Positions 26,530 to 35,962 are shown, counted from the stretch's first letter. The stretch is DNA of 64,000 nucleotides from an uncultured Flavobacteriaceae bacterium (GCA_947487895.1 CANKYF010000003.1:62001-126000), one strand, 5' to 3'. Numbers and translations: made by a program. Notes: generated from the sequence alone by a model not told the origin.

Positions 26530-27275
26530 ATGATTATTAAAAACATAAACTTCTTAAATCTAGGTGATAGTTCTTATAGAATTTCTAGTTCAACTAATTT
26601 TGATACTGTTTGTAAATGGATGGATAATAGGTTTTGGGGCTTCCATTTTTTCATGAAAGCGTTATCATTAAGGTAAAAAAATTTGACACCTTTATAGAGG
26701 GAGAATTTGGTGCTTTAAAACTACCTGAACAGGTCTATAAAATAACATCAAAACATCTAATTGAAGATTTAAAAAGTTTAATAAATTTTATTCAACGTGA
26801 TAAAGGGGTGAAAAGTTTTGGGCTTTTACATTTATCTATAAAATTACCTCAACATTTATTGAATAAAGAGTTTAAAAAACTTCATCAAAATAAATTTAAT
26901 CCGTTTTATAGTATCTCTAGATTTTTTGGCTCTAGAGTAAGCGTCCCAGTGGTTTTAGCCATAGCCTCGAGGAAAACAGATTCCTATTATGAATCTCTAG
27001 CTGTTGGAGTAAATGGTGTGAGTCGCTATTACAGTATTTTAAATATGGAATCATCTCAAAATAAATCAGAATATATAGTTCGTGGAAATATAGAATCACA
27101 AGTATACTTGAAACATGTTAGTTTTCCTTTCAAAAAACTATTCTCAAAAAACAATGCATTACCTGAAAACTTTTTTAATACTTATTTAAACAATTATCTA
27201 AAACCAGAACGTGAAAAAATAGTAAGACGACTATGCGAATATGTGTTTAAAGTTCCCATAAAATTTACAAACTAA
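26530..27275 (+). pseudogene. Frameshifted gene of unknown function, probable target of the two-component system
   Basis: Not recognised. An ATG at 26530 opens a frame that starts MIIKNINFLNLGDSSYR and reads to VCKWMDNRFW, then drifts into a stop after 47 codons. From 26634 a second frame (FFHESVIIKVKKFD onward) continues for some 210 codons to a TAA at 27275, without an ATG at its start. A change near the run TTTTGGGG (26632-26639) would join them: one extra base there (for example a fifth G) gives an uninterrupted chain of about 248 residues. The combined protein lacks a signal peptide and transmembrane segment and contains LPQHLLNKEFKKLHQNKFNPF and SRVSVPVVLAIASRKTD. It may be a real pseudogene, a sequencing error or a recoded gene. 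The operator-promoter upstream implies it is, or was, a regulon member. Confidence 0.6.
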
Positions 27276-27388
27276 AAAGCTCTCAATTCACTAAGCTTCA
27301 AAGGAGTTTCCATATTCTCTAGTTTCACTTTGTCAACTAGTAAGTTATCCTTGATAAATCTTGCAAATGATTGCAAAATTAGAATTAA

Positions 27389-30019
27389 CTAGAGAACAAA
27401 GCGATAAGTTGCCTTAATTAAAAATATATTTTCAGGTTTTCTGTTTAAAATACCGTTTTCTAAACCAGTTAATAAATTATCTGAAGTATCTACATTTCCT
27501 GTAATGCCTTGAGACCAAACTAAGAATATTTCAGAACCAGGGATGTACTCCCACCTTGCTACTAAATTAGATCTAAATTGAACAAATGAAAAATCTGGAT
27601 TGGAGAACGAATAATCTGTATTTCCATCTCTGGTTTCATCAATGTTATAATCATCACCATCAAAACTAATTTGATCATTATCATACTGAGAAAATCTATC
27701 ATATAAATTATCTGCTGCTGCATTAGTTACATACTTGAAGTTCTTATATCTAGCTCTAAAAATAAAAGGCTCTCCATAGTACTGAAGTGTTAAATTAGGG
27801 TTGATAGTATAATTTAATCTAATTGAAGTACTGAATCTTTTATTATCAATTTCACCTAAAATATAACGCTTCCCACTATTATAATCTTGTTGTGTAACGT
27901 ATTGTGTTTTACTTGGACTATCTCTAAACTCTGGATTAAGAGATATTTTTAAATTATTTGTTGGCTGATATGTTAATCTTCCCGTGAGTCTAAAAAATGA
28001 AAAATTATCTTGCTGTGAACTGGATCTAACTGTACCCACTCTACCTCTTAATTTCTTTCTATTATCCGTTCCGAAGAAAGCAAACACAAAGTTCTCATCA
28101 GAAAAATGCCAACGTGGTCCGCCTTGTAAAAATGTATTGGTATAAATTCTAGGCTTATGACCCACACCAACATCTACCCACCAATTGCTTTTAAAGTTAG
28201 CTTCGGCATTAAATTCATATTGAATTCTATTGTAATTTCCATCAAAATCATAGGTTGAGAATTGAGATAACCTAGCAGCTATTCTTCTAAACTTGCCTGT
28301 GGCTTTTGTAGTACGCCACCTTAAATTAGCATATTGCCTTATTACATCTGCTTGCCTTAAAAAACCAATATCGTTTAATTCTAACTCTGGAGACTTCCAT
28401 GATACACCTGCATTGTATCTCCAATGTCCTCCACCTTGTTTTCCGCCTTCAAATTTACCTCCTGTACCAGATAAAGATGTTTTATTTGGATCAACATTTA
28501 CATGAGCTGCATCTTCTCTTTGAAATAAATGTGTTAAAGAACGCTGTGTTTCTTCAATAGATTCTTTACTACCTTTTACATGACTCATAATAACATTACC
28601 CTCAATATAAAAATCTCTATTGCGCCATTGATGTTTGGCATCAATACCCGCTGTGTAAGCATTGTTTCGTAAAAAATTTAATTGTTCAGGTAACTTTTCT
28701 CTATTAGTTGCTGTAAAAATACCTCCTATAAATGTGTTTCTTTCGTTTAAATCTTTTTGAACACGCCCTACAAAATAGTTTGTTAAAGGTTCAATACGCT
28801 CTTCTCTTCTAGTTCCGTTATTATCAATTTCTGCATATTCTCTAGAGGTCATACTTTCTAAAATACCAATAGACCAGCCATTTTTAGTTTTACCAGAAAA
28901 TTTAGCCGCACCTAAAATAGTGGTATTTGATGGTGTATCTGAATGCTCTCCTTCTTCTGTATTGGCACTACCTTGAGGACTGCGCCCAATACGCCTTGAG
29001 AAAAATAAGTTATCTTGATTGTTAGAGAATTCATAATCAAATATATTTTTATTCTCAACAAAGAAAGGACGTTGTTCCCTAAAGAAAATTTCAAATCCAT
29101 CTAAAGCAATAGCAGCTGGGTCTGCTTCAACTTGACCAAAATCTGGATTAATGGTTAGGTCTAAAGTTAAATCGTTTGTTATACCAATTTTAGCATCAAT
29201 TCCAGCATTTAAACTTCTATCTGTACCATCTCTAAAAGGATTTCCTTCCTCTGCTTCAAAAGTTTCATATTTCCCAACAGTAAAAGGCTGAATCTCTAAC
29301 TGTTTTTGTGGCTTCAACCCCTTTAAACCATGCAATTCACCAAATTCACTAATCCAACCAGGAGCATCTAATGGTACTCGTTGCCATAAAGAGCGTTCTG
29401 CAGCTCTAAAAAAACGTCTTTGAACTTGTAGACCCCAAACTTGCTCATCAGCTTTAGAAAATCTTAACTGGGTTAAGGGTATTTTAAGTTCTGCTGTCCA
29501 ACCTTCTTCATCTATATTTGTTTTTACATACCAAATAGGATTCCAACTACCATCCCAGTTATTACCGTTATTTGAAATAAATTCATCTCCCTTAACACCA
29601 GCCGCACTTATTGTAAATGAAAAACCTGTACGCAAATCATGGTAACTATCAATGTTTATTTCTACCCAATCACCTTCAAAACCATCTCTTCTAGAAAGGC
29701 GTTTTACAATATTATCTGGCTCATCATCTATGGCTCTTACTGCTACATACAAATACTTTGCATCATAAATAATTTTGAATTTAGTTTGATACGTTGGTGT
29801 AGAACCTTCATCTGGTCTCCATTCTGTAAACTCTGAATCCCAAGGTACAATGTTCCAGACTTCATCATTAATTAAACCATCAATTGAAGGTGGCTGAAAA
29901 TTGGAAATTGATTTTGTGGTGTAAATACGTTTTGGAATAGACGTATTTTTTTCTTGACTATATACTATTAGATTGAAAAAATAAATAGCCAATAGAATGA
30001 TTGATGAATTAGCTTTCAA
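27389..30019 (-). CDS. DUF5916 family outer-membrane protein with N-terminal carbohydrate-binding-like domain
   Basis: An 876-residue exported protein. After a signal peptide (LLAIYFFNLIVYSQ) comes a CBM9-like beta sandwich (about 35-230) with SIDGLINDEVWNIVPWDSEF, TKFKIIYDAKYLYVAVRAID and GWTAELKIPLTQLRFSK. The rest matches DUF5916: the FFREQRPFFVENKNIFDY block near residue 310 and a long C-terminal beta barrel ending FLIKATYRFVL with a terminal aromatic pattern. Such proteins are widespread in marine Bacteroidota and probably sit in the outer membrane. The only sensible start is TTG at 30019, since no in-frame ATG precedes the signal peptide. Function unproven; binding or uptake of a surface ligand is plausible. 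Confidence 0.85.
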   Translation of the reverse strand: MKANSSIILLAIYFFNLIVYSQEKNTSIPKRIYTTKSISNFQPPSIDGLINDEVWNIVPWDSEFTEWRPDEGSTPTYQTKFKIIYDAKYLYVAVRAIDDEPDNIVKRLSRRDGFEGDWVEINIDSYHDLRTGFSFTISAAGVKGDEFISNNGNNWDGSWNPIWYVKTNIDEEGWTAELKIPLTQLRFSKADEQVWGLQVQRRFFRAAERSLWQRVPLDAPGWISEFGELHGLKGLKPQKQLEIQPFTVGKYETFEAEEGNPFRDGTDRSLNAGIDAKIGITNDLTLDLTINPDFGQVEADPAAIALDGFEIFFREQRPFFVENKNIFDYEFSNNQDNLFFSRRIGRSPQGSANTEEGEHSDTPSNTTILGAAKFSGKTKNGWSIGILESMTSREYAEIDNNGTRREERIEPLTNYFVGRVQKDLNERNTFIGGIFTATNREKLPEQLNFLRNNAYTAGIDAKHQWRNRDFYIEGNVIMSHVKGSKESIEETQRSLTHLFQREDAAHVNVDPNKTSLSGTGGKFEGGKQGGGHWRYNAGVSWKSPELELNDIGFLRQADVIRQYANLRWRTTKATGKFRRIAARLSQFSTYDFDGNYNRIQYEFNAEANFKSNWWVDVGVGHKPRIYTNTFLQGGPRWHFSDENFVFAFFGTDNRKKLRGRVGTVRSSSQQDNFSFFRLTGRLTYQPTNNLKISLNPEFRDSPSKTQYVTQQDYNSGKRYILGEIDNKRFSTSIRLNYTINPNLTLQYYGEPFIFRARYKNFKYVTNAAADNLYDRFSQYDNDQISFDGDDYNIDETRDGNTDYSFSNPDFSFVQFRSNLVARWEYIPGSEIFLVWSQGITGNVDTSDNLLTGLENGILNRKPENIFLIKATYRFVL

Positions 30020-30223
30020 TGATGTTTTGATTGATAAAAGTTCTTGTTACAGATATAAAAATATTACGGGTGTTACAGAATATCTGCAACTTTAGTAAAA
30101 GATTAACTTATTTAACATTATTTGGCCTCATACAAATTACCTCCCTTAGAAACATTTTATAGTTAGTGATGACATTTATAGTATTAAACGATATGGTTAT
30201 ATCTAATCAAACATTAATTAATC

Positions 30224-31438
30224 ATGAAAAAAATTATCAAAACAATTTTATTTTTCTTTTTGGCATCAATTTGCAGTTCAGTTAATGCCCAAATAGATTA
30301 CTATAATCCAACGCACTATCATGGTATTTTTTATGGGCAACCATCTAGCGCCAGAGCAACAGGAATGGGTCTAACGACAATTACACTAGATGGTATTGAA
30401 AATGCTTTTTATAACCCAGCTACAATAGGTTTAACTTCAGAAAAAATAAATGTACATTTAAACTATGCTTTAGGAAGCCCCGTTTATAAAGGCAGTAAAT
30501 ATCCTTTTCTAGGAGTATCTTACCGTGTAAATGACAAGTTAGTAATAGGTTTAAGTAATTTGAATTGGTGGGACGAAAAAGATTCTCCATGGTCTACTCA
30601 AATAGGTGCTTTTAATGAAAGTGTTGATTCTAGAAGCCAATCTGTTTATACACTAACAGGCACATATGAAGTGATTCCAAACTTAAACATAGGAATATCT
30701 ACAAATTATTTGGTAGATCGCTCTGTAAATAATAATGTCACTAATTCAGAATTTATTTTATCAATTGGTGCCATTTATGATATAGAAGTAAATTTCATTA
30801 AAGCAGAAAATGTGAGTAATCAAAAAATACGCTTTGCAGGAAGTTTAGTAAATGCTCTTATGAAAAATAGAATAGAACAAACATATGAAGAGCATTTAAA
30901 TTTTAGAGACCTCCCTATTCATGCTACTTTAGGTGTTGCTTACCAACTAACATTACCATTTAATTCAAGTTTTACTGAAGGAAAGCGATTTTTTAAAGGT
31001 GCCGAAAATACTGTAGATTTAGCATTGCATCTACAGTTTAGAGATGTATTAGCTGGACCAAAAGACGATATAGTAAATATTAATCATGAATATAATTCGG
31101 CATTCGGAATTGGTGCTGAAGCATGGTTTATGGATTTAATTGCTTTAAGACTCGGCTACTATCGTGAAAAAAGACCTGTAGGAGATGATAAAAGAGAAGG
31201 AATTTGGGCAACAGGTCACAAAAAAGGTCTGACATGGGGTTTTGGAGTTAATTTACCATTAAACAAACTAACAAATGGTAGTATTCCTTTTAACAGTGAA
31301 GTGAATTTTGTTACAAGTAAGATACTAGATAACTATTCTGAAAACTATACACCTCCTAGCTATTTTACCGATAGAACATTTTTATTCTCAATGGGTATCA
31401 ACCTTAAATTTGTAAACAAAAAACAAATCCCTAATTAA
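30224..31438 (+). CDS. Outer-membrane beta-barrel protein, PorV/OMPP1-like
   Basis: A 404-residue exported protein with signal peptide ending SSVNAQ. The mature start has the PorV/FadL-like feature GQPSSARATGMGLTTITLDGIENAFYNPATIG, in which a glycine-rich strand is followed by the NPA turn. Twelve or more beta strands with aromatic girdles follow, and the chain ends FLFSMGINLKFVNKKQIPN, close to a barrel's C-terminal strand. PorV proteins work in the type 9 secretion system, but this one is not next to other secretion genes, so it is better seen as a paralogue. A strong hairpin terminator follows at 31459. Confidence 0.72.
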   Translation: MKKIIKTILFFFLASICSSVNAQIDYYNPTHYHGIFYGQPSSARATGMGLTTITLDGIENAFYNPATIGLTSEKINVHLNYALGSPVYKGSKYPFLGVSYRVNDKLVIGLSNLNWWDEKDSPWSTQIGAFNESVDSRSQSVYTLTGTYEVIPNLNIGISTNYLVDRSVNNNVTNSEFILSIGAIYDIEVNFIKAENVSNQKIRFAGSLVNALMKNRIEQTYEEHLNFRDLPIHATLGVAYQLTLPFNSSFTEGKRFFKGAENTVDLALHLQFRDVLAGPKDDIVNINHEYNSAFGIGAEAWFMDLIALRLGYYREKRPVGDDKREGIWATGHKKGLTWGFGVNLPLNKLTNGSIPFNSEVNFVTSKILDNYSENYTPPSYFTDRTFLFSMGINLKFVNKKQIPN

Positions 31439-31458
31439 TTATAATATGGTTTTAGTTG

Positions 31459-31506
31459 TAAACCCCAGTTAATTAGTTAAACTTAAAACAAATTAACTGG
31501 GGTTTT
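31459..31506 (+). terminator. Terminator after the PorV-like gene
   Basis: A perfect 14-bp inverted repeat, AACCCCAGTTAATT (31461-31474) and AATTAACTGGGGTT (31491-31504), separates the barrel gene from the ribosomal protein operon. The T run after it is short (TTTT broken by A). Confidence 0.75.
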
Positions 31507-31568
31507 AAAGTCTCATTTTTCATTTAGAAGCATCCTACTTTATTTGGTTAAAATATTACCCCACACTA

Positions 31569-31599
31569 TTTGTTAATCAAATATTTAATCGTAAATTTG
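31569..31599 (+). promoter_or_regulatory. Consensus promoter of rplM-rpsI
   Basis: TTTG (31569-31572), exactly 19 nt, then TAAATTTG (31592-31599): a full match to the Bacteroidota housekeeping promoter. The leader to the start codon is about 45 nt. Confidence 0.8.
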
Positions 31600-31647
31600 C
31601 AAACTCTTTTTTAGAGAGGAATGTTTAATAAATAAAATTAAATTAGT

Positions 31648-32103
31648 TTGGACACATTAAGCTACAAAACTATTTCAGCAAACAAAGCAACTGTAAATAA
31701 GCAGTGGGTTTTAGTTGATGCTGAAGGTCAAACGCTTGGTCGTTTAGCTTCTAAAGTTGCAAAACTTTTAAGAGGTAAACACAAGCCAAACTTCACGCCA
31801 CATGTTGATTGCGGAGATAATGTAATTATTATCAATGCTGAAAAGATCAACTTAACTGGAAACAAATGGACAGATAAATCATATATCCGTCACACAGGTT
31901 ACCCAGGTGGTCAAAGAAGTTTAACTGCTACTGAATTGTATGGTAAGAACCCTGCAAGATTAGTAGAAAAATCAGTAAAAGGAATGCTTCCTAAAAACAA
32001 ATTAGGATCTGCTTTATTCCGTAATCTAACAGTTGTTGTAGGTACAGAGCACAAACATGAGGCTCAAAAACCTAAAGCAATTAACTTAAACGAATTCAAA
32101 TAA
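31648..32103 (+). CDS. rplM: 50S ribosomal protein L13
   Basis: A 151-residue ribosomal protein with the family blocks [46 protein letters not shown] and [10 protein letters not shown], and [10 protein letters not shown]. The start is TTG: the protein begins MDTLSYKT, the N-terminus seen in flavobacterial L13, and no in-frame ATG precedes it. The stop overlaps the rpsI start by one base (TAATG at 32101-32105), so L13 and S9 are translationally coupled. Confidence 0.97.
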   Translation: MDTLSYKTISANKATVNKQWVLVDAEGQTLGRLASKVAKLLRGKHKPNFTPHVDCGDNVIIINAEKINLTGNKWTDKSYIRHTGYPGGQRSLTATELYGKNPARLVEKSVKGMLPKNKLGSALFRNLTVVVGTEHKHEAQKPKAINLNEFK

Positions 32104-32489
32104 TGGACGTAATTCACAAAATTGGCCGTAGAAAGACGGCTGTTGCTCGTGTGTATGTTGCTCAAGGTAAGGGAGACATCACGGTAAACAAAAAAGACTT
32201 AGCAGATTACTTTACTACAGCTACTTTACAGTACAAAGTAAAGCAACCATTAGCTTTGACTAACAATGATAGCAACTTTGATATTACAGTTAATGTATAT
32301 GGAGGTGGCATTACTGGTCAAGCTGAAGCTGTTCGTTTAGCAATTTCTCGTGCTTTATGCGAGCTGGAAGCTGAAAACAGAGCTATCTTAAAACCAGAAG
32401 GTTTATTAACTAGAGATCCAAGAATGGTAGAGCGTAAAAAATTCGGTCAGAAGAAAGCTCGTAAGAAATTCCAGTTCTCTAAACGTTAA
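32103..32489 (+). CDS. rpsI: 30S ribosomal protein S9
   Basis: A 128-residue ribosomal protein with IGRRKTAVARVYV at the start, GGGITGQAEAVRLAISRAL in the middle and the invariant basic tail RKKFGQKKARKKFQFSKR that reaches towards the decoding site. It overlaps rplM by one base. Confidence 0.98.
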   Translation: MDVIHKIGRRKTAVARVYVAQGKGDITVNKKDLADYFTTATLQYKVKQPLALTNNDSNFDITVNVYGGGITGQAEAVRLAISRALCELEAENRAILKPEGLLTRDPRMVERKKFGQKKARKKFQFSKR

Positions 32490-32496
32490 TATTACC

Positions 32497-32542
32497 TCAG
32501 CAGGATTGAACTTCTGTTATACAGTCTTCTCAATCTTGTTGA
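32497..32542 (+). promoter_or_regulatory. Long hairpin between rpsI and rpsB
   Basis: TCAGCAGGATTGA (32497-32509) pairs with TCAATCTTGTTGA (32530-32542) over 13 positions with two G-U pairs; an inner stem CTG / CAG extends it. No T run follows, so it looks like a structured leader or processing site rather than an intrinsic terminator. A second stem, TGATTAAG / CTTAATCA, lies at 32611-32644, 33 nt ahead of the rpsB ATG. Confidence 0.55.
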
Positions 32543-32677
32543 AATTAAAACAATTAAAAACAGTTATTGTTGTCCTAGTTGAAAAAACAGGATTTAGTTT
32601 AGCATCTAAATGATTAAGGCGATTTAAAAATGACCACTTAATCATTGCTAATTCAACAGAACGTAAACTATTACAAA

Positions 32678-33451
32678 ATGGCAGTAGAAGTAAAAGAATT
32701 ACTTGAAGCAGGTGTACACTTTGGACACCTTACACGTAAGTGGGATCCAAACATGGCTCCTTACGTTTATATGGAGCGTAACGGCATCCATATTATCAAT
32801 CTTTATAAAACAGCAGCTAAAATTGATGAAGCTGGTGCAGCTTTAGCAAAAATTGCAGCATCTGGAAGAAAAATTTTATTTGTTGCTACAAAAAAACAAG
32901 CAAAAGATATTGTTGCTGAAAAAGCAGGTTCAATTAACATGCCTTACATTACAGAAAGATGGCCAGGTGGTATGTTAACTAACTTTGTTACTATTAGAAA
33001 AGCTGTTAAGAAAATGGCTTCTATTGATAGAATGAAAAAAGATGGAACTTTTAATACACTTTCTAAGAAAGAACGTTTACAAGTAGACCGTTTAAGAGCT
33101 AAGTTAGAAAAAAACTTAGGTTCTATTAGTGACATGACACGTTTACCAGGTGCATTATTTGTAGTTGATATTAAACGTGAGCATATTGCAATTAAAGAAG
33201 CTCAAAAATTAAACATTCCAATTTTTGCAATGGTAGATACAAACTCAGATCCACGTCAAGTTGATTATGTGATACCAGCAAATGATGATGCTTCTAAATC
33301 AATAGACAAGATTTTATCTCATGTAGCAAGTTCTATTGCAGGTGGTTTAGCAGAGCGTAAAGCTGATAAAGAAGCTGCGGCTTCTGCAGATGCTAAAGCA
33401 AAAGCTGCTCCTGCAAAAAAGGAAGTAGTAGCTGCTGAAGAAGAAGAATAA
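32678..33451 (+). CDS. rpsB: 30S ribosomal protein S2
   Basis: A 257-residue protein starting MAVEVKELLEAGVHFGH, the standard S2 N-terminus, so ATG 32678 is chosen over an in-frame TTG at 32645. Family blocks WDPNMAPYVYMERNGIHIINL, ITERWPGGMLTNF and VDTNSDPRQVDYVIPANDDA are present. The C-terminal tail is a low-complexity Ala/Lys/Glu run, usual in Bacteroidota. It precedes tsf in the conserved order, with a hairpin and T run between them. Confidence 0.98.
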   Translation: MAVEVKELLEAGVHFGHLTRKWDPNMAPYVYMERNGIHIINLYKTAAKIDEAGAALAKIAASGRKILFVATKKQAKDIVAEKAGSINMPYITERWPGGMLTNFVTIRKAVKKMASIDRMKKDGTFNTLSKKERLQVDRLRAKLEKNLGSISDMTRLPGALFVVDIKREHIAIKEAQKLNIPIFAMVDTNSDPRQVDYVIPANDDASKSIDKILSHVASSIAGGLAERKADKEAAASADAKAKAAPAKKEVVAAEEEE

Positions 33452-33473
33452 ATAACATTTACACAACACAAAT

Positions 33474-33523
33474 AAGTCGTTTAGTTCTTTTCTTTGCAGA
33501 AAATATATTGAACGACTTTTTTT
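33474..33523 (+). terminator. Hairpin with T run between rpsB and tsf
   Basis: AAGTCGTT (33474-33481) and AACGACTT (33511-33518) form a stem followed by TTTTT. As the tsf gene starts 18 nt later without a clear promoter, this may be a partial terminator that lowers tsf expression relative to rpsB. Confidence 0.65.
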
Positions 33524-33540
33524 AATATTTAAAAATAGAT

Positions 33541-34515
33541 ATGGAATCTACAGTAAAAATTACAGCCGCTGAAGTTAACAAACTAAGAAAGGCTACTGGT
33601 GCAGGAATGATGGACTGCAAAAAAGCTTTAGTTGAAGCTGAAGGTGATTTTGACAAAGCTATTGAAGTTTTACGTAAAAAAGGACAAAAAGTTGCTGCTA
33701 AAAGAGCAGACCGTGAGTCTAGCGAAGGTGCTGCTGTAGCAAAAGTAAATGCAAATAATACAGTTGGTGTTGCAATTGTATTAGGTTGTGAAACTGACTT
33801 TGTTGGTAAAAACGAAAACTTTTTAGCACTTGCAAGCCAATTAGGTGATATTGCATTAAATACTGCTTCTAAAGAGGAGTTTTTAGCTGCTGACTTTGAT
33901 GGAATGACTGTTGCAGATAAATTAGTTGAGCAAACTGGTGTAATTGGTGAGAAATTAGACATTAAAGCTTTTGAAAAAATAGAAGCTACTTATGTTGGTT
34001 CTTATGTTCATATTAACAAAATTGCTGCTGTAGTTGGTTTTTCTAATGCAGTAGATAATGTTGAAACTTTAGCTAAAGATGTAGCAATGCAAATTGCTTC
34101 AATGGGAGCTACCACTTTATCTTATAAAGATTTTGATCCAGCTTATGTTGCTTCAGAAACTGAAGCTAGAATTGCTGCTATTGAAAAAGATAATGAAGAA
34201 TTAGAGCGTTTAGGTAAAACACTTAAAAATGTTCCTAAGTATATTTCTCAATTACAATTAACTCCTGAAGCATTAGCGCAAGCTGAAGAAGATGCTAAGG
34301 CTGAGTTAAAAGCTGAAGGGAAACCAGAGCAAATTTGGGATAAAATTTTACCAGGTAAAATGCAACGTTTTATTTCAGACAATACAACTCTAGACCAAGA
34401 GCAATGCTTATTAAACCAAAACTTTATTAAAGATGAAAAGTCTTCGGTTGAAAAATATGTTGCTTCTTATGGTGAGGTTGAAATCTCTGGATTTAAACGT
34501 GTTACTTTAGGGTAA
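33541..34515 (+). CDS. tsf: Translation elongation factor Ts
   Basis: Nucleotide exchange factor for EF-Tu, 324 residues. The N-terminal UBA-like domain has VNKLRKATGAGMMDCKKAL; the core motif TDFVGKNENF contacts the EF-Tu nucleotide site. An insertion in the core and a C-terminal block (QCLLNQNFIKDEKSSVEKYV) are present. It is about 40 residues longer than the E. coli protein, as usual in Bacteroidota. Confidence 0.98.
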   Translation: MESTVKITAAEVNKLRKATGAGMMDCKKALVEAEGDFDKAIEVLRKKGQKVAAKRADRESSEGAAVAKVNANNTVGVAIVLGCETDFVGKNENFLALASQLGDIALNTASKEEFLAADFDGMTVADKLVEQTGVIGEKLDIKAFEKIEATYVGSYVHINKIAAVVGFSNAVDNVETLAKDVAMQIASMGATTLSYKDFDPAYVASETEARIAAIEKDNEELERLGKTLKNVPKYISQLQLTPEALAQAEEDAKAELKAEGKPEQIWDKILPGKMQRFISDNTTLDQEQCLLNQNFIKDEKSSVEKYVASYGEVEISGFKRVTLG

Positions 34516-34537
34516 GCACTAAAGAATTATATAATCT

Positions 34538-34568
34538 AAAGCGGAATCAATTATGATTCCGCTTTTTT
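34538..34568 (+). terminator. Terminator after tsf
   Basis: AAGCGGAATCA / TGATTCCGCTT stem with a four-base loop, followed by seven T. Confidence 0.88.
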
Positions 34569-34643
34569 TGTACGCTTAAAATATTTTTCAATATCTATGT
34601 GTTAAATCTATTTGTATATTTGCACAACTTCATAAATTATTAA

Positions 34644-35351
34644 ATGAAATACAAAAGAATACTCCTTAAATTATCAGGCGAAGCTTTAATGGGAACTCGC
34701 CAATACGGTATAGATCCAGAACGTTTATCTGAATACGCCAAAGACATTAAAGAAATAACAAATAAAGGTGTAGAAGTTGCCATTGTTATTGGTGGTGGAA
34801 ACATTTTTAGAGGTGTTGCTGGTGCAAGTAAAGGAATGGATAGAGTACAAGGAGACTATATGGGTATGCTTGCAACTGTTATTAATGGTCTTGCTTTACA
34901 AGGAGCATTAGAAGATGAAGATATACCTACAAGGCTACAAACAGCAATAAAAATTAACGAAGTAGCTGAACCTTTTATTAGAAGAAAAGCTATGAGACAC
35001 CTTGAGAAAGGGCGTGTAGTAATTTTTGGAGGTGGTACAGGAAATCCTTATTTTACAACAGATTCTGCAGCCGTTTTAAGAGCTATTGAAGTGGAAGCAG
35101 ATGTGATTTTGAAAGGAACTCGTGTTGATGGTATTTACAATGCTGATCCAGAAAAAGACGAAACAGCTATTAAGTTTAATAGTATATCTTTTGATGAAGT
35201 GTTACGTAAAGGGTTAAAAGTTATGGATACTACAGCCTTTACCTTAAGTCAAGAAAACGAATTACCAATTATAGTTTTTGACATGAATACTAAAGGCAAT
35301 TTACTAAAAGTAGTTTCTGGAGAAGAAATAGGTACAGTAGTAAATGTATAA
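34644..35351 (+). CDS. pyrH: UMP kinase
   Basis: Converts UMP to UDP, 235 residues. Amino acid kinase fold with [15 protein letters not shown] at the phosphate-binding start, [10 protein letters not shown], and [18 protein letters not shown] for nucleotide binding. A -7 box TATATTTG lies at 34615-34622, 21 nt before the ATG. It is followed by frr after 48 nt, the usual pairing. Confidence 0.98.
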   Translation: MKYKRILLKLSGEALMGTRQYGIDPERLSEYAKDIKEITNKGVEVAIVIGGGNIFRGVAGASKGMDRVQGDYMGMLATVINGLALQGALEDEDIPTRLQTAIKINEVAEPFIRRKAMRHLEKGRVVIFGGGTGNPYFTTDSAAVLRAIEVEADVILKGTRVDGIYNADPEKDETAIKFNSISFDEVLRKGLKVMDTTAFTLSQENELPIIVFDMNTKGNLLKVVSGEEIGTVVNV

Positions 35352-35399
35352 ATTTGGCGTAATTTTTGAATCATCAATGCCAGAATAAAAGCTTATATT

Positions 35400-35957
35400 A
35401 TGAACGAAGACATTAAATTTATATTAGATACCGCAAAAGAATCTATGGATAATGCTATTATGCATTTAGAGAAACAATTATCCAATATCAGAGCAGGAAA
35501 AGCAAGTCCTTCTATGTTAGGTAGTGTAATGGTAGATTATTACGGTTCACAAACACCTTTAAGTCAGGTAGCAAATGTTAATACACCAGATGGTAGAACT
35601 ATTACAGTACAGCCATGGGAAAAAAGCATGCTTCAAGAAATTGAAAGAGGTATTATGGTTGCAAATTTAGGTTTTAATCCAATGAATAATGGTGAAAGCA
35701 TTATTATTAATGTTCCCCCATTAACTGAAGAAAGAAGAAGAGATTTAGCTAAACAAGCAAAGTCTGAAACAGAAGATGCTAAAATTGGTATTAGAAACGC
35801 TAGAAAAGATGCTAATAATGAGATTAAAAAAGTGGAAGACGCCTCTGAAGATGTTCAGAAAAATGCTGAAATAGACGTACAAGAAATGACAGATTCTTTC
35901 GTTAAAAGGGTTGACGATATCTTTAACAAGAAAGAAACTGAAATTATGACCGTATAA
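35400..35957 (+). CDS. frr: Ribosome recycling factor
   Basis: A 185-residue factor that, with EF-G, splits the post-termination ribosome. Family blocks LSNIRAGKASPSML, QPWEKSMLQEIERGI and PPLTEERRRDLAKQAK are intact; the two-domain L shape (three-helix bundle plus beta domain) is at full length. A strong terminator follows directly. Confidence 0.98.
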   Translation: MNEDIKFILDTAKESMDNAIMHLEKQLSNIRAGKASPSMLGSVMVDYYGSQTPLSQVANVNTPDGRTITVQPWEKSMLQEIERGIMVANLGFNPMNNGESIIINVPPLTEERRRDLAKQAKSETEDAKIGIRNARKDANNEIKKVEDASEDVQKNAEIDVQEMTDSFVKRVDDIFNKKETEIMTV

Positions 35958-35962
35958 AACTT

